Assembly (NCBI GenBank): GCA_944392705.1 | Contig: CALXXO010000003.1 | Location: 1 to 43,689, forward strand | Reading direction: 5' to 3' | Length of the DNA: 43,689 bases | DNA from: an uncultured Spirochaetaceae bacterium | GTDB lineage: Bacteria > Spirochaetota > Spirochaetia > Sphaerochaetales > Sphaerochaetaceae | In this document: piece by piece, positions 23,108 to 32,282 of the stretch | Numbering within the stretch: position 1 is the stretch's first letter | Layout: every line of letters starts with the position of its first letter | Notes under the pieces: model-generated | Database searches by the model: none | What the model saw: the letters and a program-made list of their open reading frames with translations, nothing else | Told to the model about the DNA's origin: nothing | Program-made: the position numbers and the translations under genes

Positions 23108-24208
23108 TCAGAAAAAGGAAGGAATTATCCTTACGCGGTCACTTCTTCCCTCTCCCCTGAGGAATATCTCAGCGACACTGCCTTTCTCTGCGAATATCGT
23201 ACCGATGGAATCTGCACCGAAAAGTGAATGCACCGCTATATCCGTAACAGATGAGGGAATCACAAGCGTTGTGATGGAAGAACCTTCGAAAGCGTTGTTA
23301 TCAATACCGGTGACTCCCGGAGAAAGCACAAGTGTCTTTATTCTGGCATTCCTGAATGCACCTCTCCCGATCCTGTCGGTTCCAGTTGGTGTGACATATA
23401 CATCGCCTTCCATTTCCCCTGGATACGCCAGCAGCACTCTCTTCCAGGAATAGAGCACGCCCTCGATTGACCTGTAGTTTCCAGACTTTGCCTCCACCTC
23501 GACTTTAGAGGCATTTCCAAGTGCGTTCTCAAGGCCCTTCTTCAATGATGCCGGGACATAGACCGTCTTGACTGCCTTTGGGAAGAACGGCTCCGATGAC
23601 AAAGCCGCAATCTCCTCAACCCCATCTGGAATCGAGTAGGCCTTTCCAGCCATCTTAGGCGGATAGAACAGCAGTTTCTTTCCTTTTATCAGCACGCCAT
23701 CGTAATCCTCTGCATCTTCAGAGGGGACGAAAAGCTCGAGATCCGGGCACTCGGAAGGAAGTGCCTGAAATTCCTCAAGCTTTGACGAATAGACGAATCT
23801 CCTGAAATGAACAGTACAGCAGAATGCAGTACGCGCGACCCTGCCAAGTCTCTTCGGAGAGACGAATTCCTCCCCTTCCTTCTTCGGCGGATAGAATATA
23901 AGGCTGTAGAATGAGCTGTCGTAGAGCACTCCAGATTCAGACCTGAATGACAATGAGCCCTTACCGACCTCGAATCTTTCAAGAGTCTTCAGAGTCGGGA
24001 ACAGCCCCTCCGCTATCTCATCCACTGATGGTGGTATTGTTATGGAAACAGGACGCAGTCCTTTCTTTATCAATGTCGCTTCAATTGCCGTTGGCCTGTA
24101 TTTCTCGAAAGCTGGCGGAATGACGATATCTCTGTCCTCTCCCTTGTACTGGACAACAGAGCAAGTGTCCTTGCCAGTTTTCCTGACTTCAAAATCTCCT
24201 ATACGCAT
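23108..24208 (-). CDS. BspA-like leucine-rich-repeat protein
   Basis: The protein has 366 residues from the ATG at 24208 and carries LRR_5 repeats of the BspA/TpLRR type (for example ITIPPSVDEIAEGLFP, TVYVPASLKKGLENALG, TLVLSPGVTGIDNNAFEG, TLVIPSSVTDIAVHSLFG). There is no signal peptide or membrane anchor, so it is probably cytoplasmic, unlike surface BspA proteins. Repeats such as LFYPPKMAGKAYSIPDGV and LAYPGEMEGDVYVTPTG recur as a longer unit. A GTG ten codons upstream is also in frame. TATTAT lies 7 bases before the ATG with no ribosome-binding site, so the message may be leaderless. Function unknown; likely protein-protein contact. Confidence 0.8.
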   Translation of the reverse strand: MRIGDFEVRKTGKDTCSVVQYKGEDRDIVIPPAFEKYRPTAIEATLIKKGLRPVSITIPPSVDEIAEGLFPTLKTLERFEVGKGSLSFRSESGVLYDSSFYSLIFYPPKKEGEEFVSPKRLGRVARTAFCCTVHFRRFVYSSKLEEFQALPSECPDLELFVPSEDAEDYDGVLIKGKKLLFYPPKMAGKAYSIPDGVEEIAALSSEPFFPKAVKTVYVPASLKKGLENALGNASKVEVEAKSGNYRSIEGVLYSWKRVLLAYPGEMEGDVYVTPTGTDRIGRGAFRNARIKTLVLSPGVTGIDNNAFEGSSITTLVIPSSVTDIAVHSLFGADSIGTIFAEKGSVAEIFLRGEGRSDRVRIIPSFF

Positions 24209-24300
24209 AGCGCGTATAATAGCACATTTGCCCTTCACTCATCTGCCATTTGGAGATAAACTCTCAGAGAGTGGAGAAATCCTAAAGGAGATATTCTGAT

Positions 24301-25305
24301 ATGACATTCGCTGAGAAAATGAAGGGTCTGGCAAAGGAAGCCGGAAAGAACCTCGTTCTTGCAGAGGGGCTTGAGCCAAGAACAGTCAAGGCAGCAAGGA
24401 AGATTGCAGATGAAGGCCTTGCAGCTTCTGTCACACTTGTAGGAAACGAGGAGAAAGTGAAGGCAAATGCCGCATCGCTTGGCGTTTCACTTGAAGGAAT
24501 TAAGATCAGCGATCCTGAAGCTTCCGACAAGAAAGCTGAATTCGCACATGAATACTATGAGATGAGAAAGCACAAGGGCATGACAGAGGAACAGGCTCTT
24601 GTTGATATCGTAGATGAACTCAGATGGGGCGCAATGATGGTGCACCTCGGATATGCAGATGCAATGGTCGCAGGCGCTGAATCGACAACTGCGAATGTAC
24701 TTCGCGCAGCATTCACGATCATCAAGTGCAAGCCAGGCATCAAGAGCGCATCTTCCTGCTTCGTAATGTCCACAGACAAGACACAGTTCGGATACAATGG
24801 TGCATTCATCTTTGCAGACTGCGCTACTATTCCAAATCCTACAGCAGAACAGCTCGCAGAGATTGCAGAGGAATCAGCAGCATCCTGCCGCACATTCCTT
24901 GGAACAGAGCCTAAGATCGCGCTCCTTTCCTACTCGTCAAAGGGTTCTGCAAAGGGTGAGCTTATCGACAAGGTGACAACAGCGCTTTCCCTCGTCAAGG
25001 AGAAATGCCCAGATCTTGAAGTCGATGGAGAGCTCCAGCTCGATGCCGCAATCATTCCAGAGGTTGCAGCGCTAAAGGCAAAGGGTTCAACAGTTGCAGG
25101 ACACGCAAACACACTCATCTTCCCTGACCTTCAGGCAGGCAACATCGGATACAAGCTCGTACAGCGCCTTGCAGGAGCTGAAGCTTATGGCCCGATTCTC
25201 CAGGGATTCGCAAAGCCTGTCTCCGACCTCTCAAGAGGATGCTCGGTCGAGGATATCGTAGTCACAGCTGCAATAACACTTGCCCAGGCAGGTTCTCTGA
25301 AATAA
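24301..25305 (+). CDS. pta: Phosphate acetyltransferase
   Basis: The protein has 334 residues, the short one-domain form without an N-terminal regulatory part. Family segments are VLAEGLEPRTVKAARKI, LGYADAMVAGAESTTANVLRAA, and the C-terminal PDLQAGNIGYKLVQRLAGAEAYGPILQGFAKPVSDLSRG. It interconverts acetyl-CoA and acetyl phosphate; with an acetate kinase elsewhere it yields ATP in fermentation. AAAGGAG precedes ATG 24301. A small inverted repeat (ACTCT-CAG-AGAGT, 24260-24272) lies in the leader. Codon choice is noticeably biased toward GCA and CTT/CTC, as expected for a highly expressed gene. Confidence 0.95.
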   Translation: MTFAEKMKGLAKEAGKNLVLAEGLEPRTVKAARKIADEGLAASVTLVGNEEKVKANAASLGVSLEGIKISDPEASDKKAEFAHEYYEMRKHKGMTEEQALVDIVDELRWGAMMVHLGYADAMVAGAESTTANVLRAAFTIIKCKPGIKSASSCFVMSTDKTQFGYNGAFIFADCATIPNPTAEQLAEIAEESAASCRTFLGTEPKIALLSYSSKGSAKGELIDKVTTALSLVKEKCPDLEVDGELQLDAAIIPEVAALKAKGSTVAGHANTLIFPDLQAGNIGYKLVQRLAGAEAYGPILQGFAKPVSDLSRGCSVEDIVVTAAITLAQAGSLK

Positions 25306-25313
25306 AAGCCAAC

Positions 25314-25336
25314 AGGGGCTGCTCAGTGCGGCCCCT
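25314..25336 (+). terminator. Intrinsic terminator after pta
   Basis: A 9-bp GC-rich stem with one G-T pair (AGGGGCTGC at 25314-25322, GCGGCCCCT at 25328-25336) and a 5-base loop is followed by CTTT. It lies between pta and the DUF6506 gene and probably allows only partial readthrough. Confidence 0.65.
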
Positions 25337-25355
25337 CTTTAAGTATGGAACAAAC

Positions 25356-25640
25356 ATGAAATTCGCATTTCTAATCATGGGTGACTTCAATCCAGAGAAA
25401 GACAGAGCCGAAATCCACGGAGGAAGCGCCAGGATAATAGGTGTCTCTTCTGTCGACGAAGGATGCAGAGTTGCCGAGAATCTTATCTCCGAAGGCATAG
25501 GCTGTATCGAACTCTGCGGTGCATTCAGTCCTGCGGATGCTGAGAAAATTGTCATAGCTACAGGCAACAGAATCCCTATCGGTTACACAACGCATCTCCC
25601 GATACAGGATGATGTGTACAGGAAAGCTTTCGGCTCCTGA
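25356..25640 (+). CDS. DUF6506 family protein
   Basis: The protein has 94 residues from the ATG at 25356 (MKFAFLIMGDFNPEKD). It shows the features of the DUF6506 family as remembered: an initial beta strand, then GVSSVDEGCRVAENLISEGIGCIELCGAFS and GNRIPIGYTTHLPIQDD. Its function is unknown. Residues upstream in the same frame come from the pta terminator region and are not coding. Its stop at 25640 directly abuts the stop of convergent rsmA. It may be expressed by readthrough from pta. Confidence 0.75.
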   Translation: MKFAFLIMGDFNPEKDRAEIHGGSARIIGVSSVDEGCRVAENLISEGIGCIELCGAFSPADAEKIVIATGNRIPIGYTTHLPIQDDVYRKAFGS

Positions 25641-26489
25641 TCATTTCAAAGCTTCCATCAGCGAAACAAGGATATTGAAATCGAGCGTCTCGGCTCTTTC
25701 AGTGCCATTGAGCCCTGCCCTCTCGAAAGCCGTTTCCAAGGCTTCCTTTCCCCTGGATGAGAACTGTGGCGATGAAAGAAGATTGTTCCTTATGGTTTTC
25801 CTACGCTGCATGAAAAGTGCTCTAACCATGGAAAGGAAGAGTTTTCTATCGCCATCCTCAACAAGGCTCTTCTCCCGCCTTTTCATGACGACAACAGCAC
25901 TGTCCACATTGGGTGCTGGATAAAATGACCCCGCTTTTATAGTGAAAGCTGTAGTGTTTGTATAATCAAGCTGCGTAAGCACTGAGAATGAGGAGTAATC
26001 AGGGCTTCCTGGCTTAGAGGACATTCTGTCAGCCACTTCCTTCTGGAGCGTGAATACCATGCACTGTGGCAGATATCCATTCTCTATCAGCCTAGCAATA
26101 ACCTGGGAACCCACATTATATGGAAGATTTCCTACTATCGAGGAAAATGATGGGGGCATTGAGAATAATGTCTGCAACGCATCTCCTTCCACCAGCGTGA
26201 AATCCTCATCCTTGAACGCTTCCTCCTGCAGTACTGCGGCAAAACCATGGTCAATCTCAAATGCAGTCACATGAGCACCTGCTTTCAGCATCAGGTGCGT
26301 GATAGCCCCCAGCCCAGGCCCGATTTCCCAGATATCCATCCCGGCTGCTGGTTTGATAAGAGAGACGATGCGCTCTCTAACATCTGGGGATATAAGGAAA
26401 TTCTGGCCGAACTTCTTTGTCATAGCCAGACCATGGGAAGAGAGGACTTTCTCGATTTCCGCAACGCTGCTGTAATTAAGATTCCACAT
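25641..26489 (-). CDS. rsmA: 16S rRNA dimethyladenosine transferase RsmA (KsgA)
   Basis: The protein has 282 residues. KKFGQNFLISPDVRERIV near 25-42 is the family N-terminus, GPGLGAITHLML is SAM motif I, and NLPYNVGSQVI is the catalytic NLPY motif. It dimethylates two adjacent adenines near the 3' end of 16S rRNA and is a late 30S assembly factor. Its start overlaps the ComEC-like gene by 14 bases, so they are coupled. Confidence 0.95.
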   Translation of the reverse strand: MWNLNYSSVAEIEKVLSSHGLAMTKKFGQNFLISPDVRERIVSLIKPAAGMDIWEIGPGLGAITHLMLKAGAHVTAFEIDHGFAAVLQEEAFKDEDFTLVEGDALQTLFSMPPSFSSIVGNLPYNVGSQVIARLIENGYLPQCMVFTLQKEVADRMSSKPGSPDYSSFSVLTQLDYTNTTAFTIKAGSFYPAPNVDSAVVVMKRREKSLVEDGDRKLFLSMVRALFMQRRKTIRNNLLSSPQFSSRGKEALETAFERAGLNGTERAETLDFNILVSLMEALK

Positions 26490-27822
26490 ACCCCGATGAT
26501 AGCAGATGAGACCTTTCCTTTACCACATGGAGAGCGAATCCATGCAGAGCCATAATAATGATTGCAAGGATAACCAGAATAAGGTAAGGGACCGGACCCG
26601 ATGAAAATGGTATTGCAGCAGCGAGTTCGAATCCTTTCTCGAGCACTGCATACAGTATTGAGAGGATTATGGAGAAGAAAGGGAATATGAAGAACAGAAG
26701 TGCGGCTACCATATAGACCGACATCAGAAAATTCAGAAGATATGATGTCACCAGCGCGCCAAGCTGGTATGGTCCGAATACATTCATGGTAACAGGTATA
26801 GAGAGAATCAAGGCAGCCCATGATGACGCAAACGATTCTGCAACAGATTTTGGAAGCGGAAGGATGAATCTTATAGCCATCATGAGCCTTGGAGAAAGGA
26901 GGAATATACCGCCCAGCGATACAAAGCTATATAGCGCCCCTAAATCAGAAGACGACTCAGGAAAGAGGAAGAGAAGAAGCACGAACGAGATTATGAATGA
27001 AGACTCTGTATCCACTCCCCTCCGAATCGCAAATCTGAAGATAAGAGCCCTGACTAGCGAAGGTCTCCATCCGGATAGAAATGAAAACAGCAAGAGTATG
27101 ATATCTACAGTCAGATACCCTTTCCTGGCTCCAAGAAGAAACAGCAAAGGCTTTGTTATAAGGAATGCTATTATCGTGAGATGCATTCCAGAAAGAGCAA
27201 GTATATGGGAAAGCCCCGAGGATTTTGCATCATCGGAGAGAGCAAAAGAGCCATTACTTCCAGTTCCAAGGACAAGCAGAGAGCCAAGCTCCCCCGCATC
27301 CCCCAGTTCCCTGAATTCGCCTTTGGCTTTCTCGACAAGCTGTATCCTCTTCAGTGTCAGCCATGGCCTTTCAATTAGAACGGAACCCTGTGCGTAGAAG
27401 ACAGATCCCGAGAAACGTCCTTCTGCATATACTCTGTCGCCATAATAGAAATCACACTGTGACGACAAGACGTATACAGAGCCCGATGCTGAGAAAAGGC
27501 CACCGCTATCATCAACTGCCCCGTCGAGCAGTATACGATAGCCACAGTTCCTGTATGCTTTTATCTGGCTGTCCTGAACAACCCTTCCGTAAATCGCAGT
27601 CACTGATTCAGAAGGAATTGAAACTGAAAGGGATGTTTTTGCGGTGCTTAGTATGCAGGAAAGGAAGACAACCGCGATAAAAAGAACAATCACTCCGCTT
27701 TCTCTTGCCTTGAGCAAATACATCAAGAGAGCCAGCAACGGAAGAACCAGAAGCGGCCGCGAATAGAATTCAGGATAGAACCACATCAGATATGATGAGA
27801 TGATTATTATCGAATAGCCCAT
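26476..27822 (-). CDS. ComEC/Rec2-family membrane protein
   Basis: The protein has 448 residues and about ten membrane segments. A central extracytoplasmic part (about residues 70-160) resembles the DUF4131/OB-like domain. The competence domain then begins with GLSHILALSGMHLTIIAFL near 200-218, the hallmark of ComEC. The C-terminal metallo-beta-lactamase-like nuclease domain of long ComEC proteins is absent, as in many non-competent or short-form species. In competent bacteria this is the DNA uptake channel. Activity here is uncertain without the nuclease domain and with no other com genes in the window. Confidence 0.85.
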   Translation of the reverse strand: MGYSIIIISSYLMWFYPEFYSRPLLVLPLLALLMYLLKARESGVIVLFIAVVFLSCILSTAKTSLSVSIPSESVTAIYGRVVQDSQIKAYRNCGYRILLDGAVDDSGGLFSASGSVYVLSSQCDFYYGDRVYAEGRFSGSVFYAQGSVLIERPWLTLKRIQLVEKAKGEFRELGDAGELGSLLVLGTGSNGSFALSDDAKSSGLSHILALSGMHLTIIAFLITKPLLFLLGARKGYLTVDIILLLFSFLSGWRPSLVRALIFRFAIRRGVDTESSFIISFVLLLFLFPESSSDLGALYSFVSLGGIFLLSPRLMMAIRFILPLPKSVAESFASSWAALILSIPVTMNVFGPYQLGALVTSYLLNFLMSVYMVAALLFFIFPFFSIILSILYAVLEKGFELAAAIPFSSGPVPYLILVILAIIIMALHGFALHVVKERSHLLSSGYVES

Positions 27823-27854
27823 ACTAATGAGTACCCGAATTCTGGGCAGAATTG

Positions 27855-28595
27855 TCAGTTTTTCTCTTTCACCGCCATGAAAAGCGCAAGATCGAGGATA
27901 TCGAGCGATCCTGTTGTCACCTGATGGACAAGGAAACGGGCAGTCTTCTCTTCATCTCCATCCCCTATTCTCCTAAGCGTCCTGTCGATGCCTTTATCCT
28001 CTCTCCTGAGATGGAGAAGCAGGGAATCTGAAAGGGATTTTCCGAAAGCCTCATCGATAGAAAGCGCAGGAAGAGATGCTGTGGCAATCATCCGGCTCGT
28101 CTCAAGAAGGCTATAGGAATAAAGGTTATCATACCATTCCTCAACATTCGCCATCGACGAAGAGATTGTTACAGCTGATTTCTGCAGCGAAGAATCAATA
28201 CACTCAAGCTTCTCGCGCATGAAGGAGGACCGTCTGTCTGCTCTGGAAAGGATAACCCATAGTGCAGCAGATGCTAGAAATGACAGGAGGATTTCATCGA
28301 TGACAGGTATGGGGTCCGGAACAGCAATACTCAGGAAAAGATACAAAAAAAGAAACAGTGCGGCAGATACAAGCAGCCGCGGTATGTACCGGCGCTCCTG
28401 AAGATAGCGGTACAGAGAAATCTCGGCTTCTGCCGATACAGCTCTCTCCGCACTCTCCTTTTCGAATACGGACAAAGGAGAGGATGAGAGTATCCTGAAC
28501 TCGACACTCTCCGACAAAGCGCTGAAATCGTAGCTGGAGATGGAGGAAAGCACCAGCGGCACTCCCCTCCTTCTCAGATAGAAAACATCCATCAA
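27855..28595 (-). CDS. Hypothetical membrane protein
   Basis: The protein has 246 residues and no recognised family. Two adjacent hydrophobic segments (about residues 75-92 and 101-118) form a helical hairpin. The N-terminal 70 residues include LRRRGVPLVLSSISSYDFSAL, and the C-terminal part is a charged helical cytoplasmic domain with no motif recognised. It overlaps the phosphosugar mutase gene by 4 bases and lies 32 bases before the ComEC-like gene, so it is part of a co-transcribed run. A start one codon later is equally possible. Confidence 0.65.
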   Translation of the reverse strand: MMDVFYLRRRGVPLVLSSISSYDFSALSESVEFRILSSSPLSVFEKESAERAVSAEAEISLYRYLQERRYIPRLLVSAALFLFLYLFLSIAVPDPIPVIDEILLSFLASAALWVILSRADRRSSFMREKLECIDSSLQKSAVTISSSMANVEEWYDNLYSYSLLETSRMIATASLPALSIDEAFGKSLSDSLLLHLRREDKGIDRTLRRIGDGDEEKTARFLVHQVTTGSLDILDLALFMAVKEKN

Positions 28596-30307
28596 AGCGC
28601 TGCCATGAACTCCGCTTTGATACTGCCAACACTCTTCTCAAGCGCAGCTCTTCCTTCCGGGCCCTCTGAAAGGAAAAGATAGTATTTTATCTTCGGCTCG
28701 GTTCCAGAAGGACGGACAACAAGTTTTTCGCCGCTCTTGAACCTTATGATGATAACATCGGCCTTCGGGAAACCTGTATTTTCGCCCATTAAATCTGAGA
28801 CGGACTCAATTGTCCTTGAAACAAGAGTATCACCTGGTTTGAGCGAGCGCATTGAAGCCATGATACCCTTCATCTTCTCCTTTCCCTCGGCGCCATCATA
28901 TTCATTCGAGAAGACGACCTCCGTTGAATAACCATAGCTTGCATAAATTGCATCCAGTCTCTGCTGCAGTGTAATGCCCTTCGATGCGTAGTAGCACATC
29001 ATCTCCACAGCAGCGACAGCGGAGGATACCGCATCCTTGTCATGGACCGATGTGACTGTCAGGAAGCCATAGCTCTCCTCGCAGCCGAATAGGAAATAGC
29101 GGCCGGGGTTATCACCGCGCTCGATTCTCTCTATTTCCTCCGCAATGTACTTGAAGCCTGTAAGAACATCTTTGCACTCACCGCCATTCTTTTCAGTAAT
29201 CTTCCTGACAATATCTGTGGTGACAAGGCTCTTCGCTACAAATGGTATGCCTTCCCTTCCAATCTCCCTCGCAGTTGTTAGAAGATAATCAACAAGAAGG
29301 GTTGCTATCTGATTACCTGTAAGGAGAAGATAATCAGTCTTCGAGGAATCCTTAGGAATAGCGATTCCAAGGCGGTCAGCATCTGGATCTGTTCCAAGGA
29401 CAATATCGGCTTTTATCTCCTTTCCAAGTGCAATGACTCGTTCCATAGCTTCTGCGCTCTCAGGATTCGGCAGCTTTACCGTCGGGAAGCTTCCATCTGG
29501 TTTCTCCTGGCTTTCAACGACATGGCACTCTATTCCAAGCTCCGAAAGCATATGGCGCACAGGGACATTCCCAGATCCGTGAAGGGGTGTATATGCTACC
29601 TTGATTGAAGACTCTTTTATTAGCTCCGGGCGCCTTAACGATGATTTGACCATCGAATAATACGCTTCATCGACTGAATCGGGAACATCGGAAAGCATTC
29701 CGCTATCCCTTAGCGATTTCTCATCCGCGTCTTTTATATCATCCTTCTTGACCGCATTTGCACGCTTTGCAATCTCCGTGTCATGAGGAGGTGTCACCTG
29801 CCCGCCATCAGACCAGTAGACCTTGTAGCCATTATACTTAGAGGGGTTGTGGGATGCTGTAATCACGATGCCTGCAGTTGTGCCAAGATGGCGTACCGCG
29901 AATGAGAGCATCGGAACCGGATGGAGCGTAGTATATAGATAGACCTTCACACCATTTGCAGCAAGAACCTTGGCAGCGGATGTTGCGAACTCCTTCGAGA
30001 AAAGCCTTGAGTCATATGCTATCACTGCAGAAGGAGACTTGGAGGAAGCATTCAGGTAATCAGCAAGGCCCTGTGTCACACGACGCACCATGAATGTATT
30101 GATTCTGTTGGTTCCACCGCCAATCATGCCACGCATACCGGCAGTTCCGAAGGAAAGCGATGTATAGAAGCGGTCATACAAGCCCTCCCAATCCCCTAGC
30201 TCAACAGCATTCTCGACCTCGCGGCTGAAGACCGCATCGGTTTCAGAAGATATATATTCCCTTGCAGCAGCAAGTACATCAGATTTCATTTTCTCGGTGA
30301 ATTCCAT
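28592..30307 (-). CDS. Phosphoglucomutase/phosphomannomutase family protein
   Basis: The protein has 571 residues, the length of bacterial PgcA-type alpha-phosphoglucomutases. The catalytic serine is Ser152 in TASHNPSKYNGYKVYW, the metal loop is DPDADRLG near 315, the sugar-binding loop is GCEESYG near 395, and the phosphate-binding loop is RPSGTEPKIKYY near 533. FGTAGMRG at 53-60 is the usual N-terminal motif. It interconverts hexose 1- and 6-phosphates for glycogen or envelope sugar metabolism. The exact sugar cannot be told from sequence. It lies 22 bases after the HAD gene. Confidence 0.92.
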   Translation of the reverse strand: MEFTEKMKSDVLAAAREYISSETDAVFSREVENAVELGDWEGLYDRFYTSLSFGTAGMRGMIGGGTNRINTFMVRRVTQGLADYLNASSKSPSAVIAYDSRLFSKEFATSAAKVLAANGVKVYLYTTLHPVPMLSFAVRHLGTTAGIVITASHNPSKYNGYKVYWSDGGQVTPPHDTEIAKRANAVKKDDIKDADEKSLRDSGMLSDVPDSVDEAYYSMVKSSLRRPELIKESSIKVAYTPLHGSGNVPVRHMLSELGIECHVVESQEKPDGSFPTVKLPNPESAEAMERVIALGKEIKADIVLGTDPDADRLGIAIPKDSSKTDYLLLTGNQIATLLVDYLLTTAREIGREGIPFVAKSLVTTDIVRKITEKNGGECKDVLTGFKYIAEEIERIERGDNPGRYFLFGCEESYGFLTVTSVHDKDAVSSAVAAVEMMCYYASKGITLQQRLDAIYASYGYSTEVVFSNEYDGAEGKEKMKGIMASMRSLKPGDTLVSRTIESVSDLMGENTGFPKADVIIIRFKSGEKLVVRPSGTEPKIKYYLFLSEGPEGRAALEKSVGSIKAEFMAAL

Positions 30308-30329
30308 ACCTGATCCTCCTTATTTCTGC

Positions 30330-30995
30330 TTATTTTACCATATTATCCAGAAGTTGGCTCAATTCTGCCACGCTGGATGCAGAAGTTATTACCCCATTTT
30401 TCTCAAGCTCTTCTTTCCGTCTGAATCCATATGAGACTATCAAAGTACGTATCCCCGCTCTTTTTCCTGTCTCTGCATCGACCTCGCTATCCCCGATATA
30501 AACAGCATTATCTGCAGCTGAACCGACCTCTTTCAGTCCTTCAAGCAGAAGAGACGGATCAGGTTTCAAAGGATAATCCCTCCTCTCCCCAGAAACGAAA
30601 TCGAAAGTATCGGGAAGCAGTTCAGAGACTATCTCCTGGACTATCTCATCGGCTTTATTCGAAACTATCCCAAGCTTCATGCCTTCATCCTTCAGATGCG
30701 AAAGGAGCTCTTTCATCCCGGGATAGGGGGCTGTCTGAACAACAGCGTGGCGTCTGTAATAGCTTGTCATGAGCTGGAACATCAGTTCGAACTCTCCCTC
30801 GTCCAGCCCCTTTGGATTCTTTTCTGCAGCCGCGCTTGCAAGGGCCCTGTAAAGGCCACGCCCTACATACCTTCTGACATCCTCATCGGATGCAGTCTCT
30901 CCATCATATGCCCGGAGAGCGTAATTCATTGCATTCCTTATATCAGGGAGTGTATCCAGAAGCGTGCCATCGAGATCGAAAAATACAGCATTCAT
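30330..30995 (-). CDS. HAD-family phosphatase, phosphoglycolate phosphatase-like
   Basis: The protein has 221 residues from the ATG at 30995; a GTG two codons earlier is also in frame. HAD motif I is FFDLDGTLLDT, motif II is GIVSNKA, and motifs III/IV are PLKPDPSLLLEGL and YIGDSEVDAETGKRAG. The helical cap between motifs I and II is that of the Gph/beta-phosphoglucomutase subclass. It lies directly upstream of the phosphosugar mutase, so a sugar phosphate substrate is possible, but Gph-like proteins are broad in substrate. Confidence 0.85.
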   Translation of the reverse strand: MNAVFFDLDGTLLDTLPDIRNAMNYALRAYDGETASDEDVRRYVGRGLYRALASAAAEKNPKGLDEGEFELMFQLMTSYYRRHAVVQTAPYPGMKELLSHLKDEGMKLGIVSNKADEIVQEIVSELLPDTFDFVSGERRDYPLKPDPSLLLEGLKEVGSAADNAVYIGDSEVDAETGKRAGIRTLIVSYGFRRKEELEKNGVITSASSVAELSQLLDNMVK

Positions 30996-31058
30996 GCTCA
31001 CATTTTACAGATTCCATGCCTTCTTGCACACAGAGATTGGTAACGGTACGATGGTGAT

Positions 31059-32282
31059 ATGTACAGAATCACAATAAAGGAAGGAAAGGACAAGGCTCCG
31101 AAACGCCACCATCCATGGGTGTTCTCCGGGGCAATAGATAGAATCGAACCGGAATTCACCGAGCCGGGATGGGCAGAGGTATACTCGGCATCCGGCATTT
31201 TCATCGCATATGGCTGGTACGATGAGAAAAGCCATATCATCCTCCGCCTTATGTCATGGAACAGAAAGGAAAGCGTCGGAGATGATTTCGTAAGAAAGCT
31301 TGTAAAGGATGCGGTGATCCGCCGGAAAAGCTTCTTCTCACTTCCCAACACTACAGCATTCCGCCTGATTCACGGGGAGGCAGATTTCATCCCAGGACTG
31401 GCAGTCGATGCATATGGCAGAGAACTTAGAGCGATTGTCTCCTCGAGATTTGCGAATCAGTATCTTGCAGTTATTGCAGAAGAGCTTGACAGGATGCTTC
31501 ACCCATCTCTCATAGAAGCTGTGACAGACAAGCAGTTTGCAGGCATCGAGGGACTCGCCGAGAAGATACGGCATTTCAGGAATGGATGCGAGACAAGGGA
31601 AGATGAGAACAGGGAGAATGCCAGATTCATAGAAAATGGAATCTGGTATGAAGCGGCTCCAGGAAAGGGACAGAAGTCCGGATTCTACTGTGACCAGAGG
31701 GACAACCGCATGGTATGCGAAGAATACGCAAAGGGAAAGACAGTCCTTGACCTATTCTCCTACACAGGCGCATTCACTCTCCACCTTCTGAGAGGTGGTG
31801 CGGAAAAGGTCGACGCAGTAGATTCCTCGGAAAGCGCACTGCGCCATTTGCTTTATCAGGTGCATCTCAACGAGGATAAGAAAGTGCTTCCTGAAGGCAC
31901 TAGGGACAGGGTGACAATAACCAGCGCCAATGCCTTCGAGTGGCTGAGGGAATCGGAGGACGGCAAATACGACATGATGATACTCGATCCCCCAAAGCTC
32001 GCTAAGACGAAAGGCTCGCTTGAGAATGCGATGAAGGCGTATAAGGATCTCAACAGAGTTGCCATGATGAAGATAAAGAACGGTGGAATCATAGCAACAT
32101 ATTCATGCTCCGGTGCAATGACAAGGGAGGATTTCAGGACAATGCTCTCCTGGAGCGCAACGGACGCAGGATGCGAGATACAGATCCTCAGGACTCTCAG
32201 TGCCGGTTCAGATCATCCAGTCCGCCTTTCCTTCCCAGAGAGCGAATATCTTAAGGGATATATCCTCCGCGTAATCAAATAA
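31059..32282 (+). CDS. RlmI/RlmK-like class I rRNA methyltransferase
   Basis: The protein has 407 residues. The N-terminal PUA domain (KRHHPWVFSGAIDRIEPEF..PGWAEVYSASGIFIAYGWYD) is followed by an EEHEE-like subdomain and a Rossmann methyltransferase with VLDLFSYTGAFTLHLLRGG (SAM motif I), VDAVDSSESAL, and the catalytic DPPKLAKTK near 306. This arrangement matches RlmI, which makes 5-methylcytosine 1962 of 23S rRNA. It is divergent from the HAD gene, and its stop abuts the convergent corA stop with no gap. Confidence 0.9.
   Translation: MYRITIKEGKDKAPKRHHPWVFSGAIDRIEPEFTEPGWAEVYSASGIFIAYGWYDEKSHIILRLMSWNRKESVGDDFVRKLVKDAVIRRKSFFSLPNTTAFRLIHGEADFIPGLAVDAYGRELRAIVSSRFANQYLAVIAEELDRMLHPSLIEAVTDKQFAGIEGLAEKIRHFRNGCETREDENRENARFIENGIWYEAAPGKGQKSGFYCDQRDNRMVCEEYAKGKTVLDLFSYTGAFTLHLLRGGAEKVDAVDSSESALRHLLYQVHLNEDKKVLPEGTRDRVTITSANAFEWLRESEDGKYDMMILDPPKLAKTKGSLENAMKAYKDLNRVAMMKIKNGGIIATYSCSGAMTREDFRTMLSWSATDAGCEIQILRTLSAGSDHPVRLSFPESEYLKGYILRVIK

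Noticed and set aside
24260-24272. Operator for pta (ACTCT-CAG-AGAGT)
   Set aside because: A 5-bp inverted repeat is common by chance and lies within the leader without other support; it is mentioned only in the pta entry.
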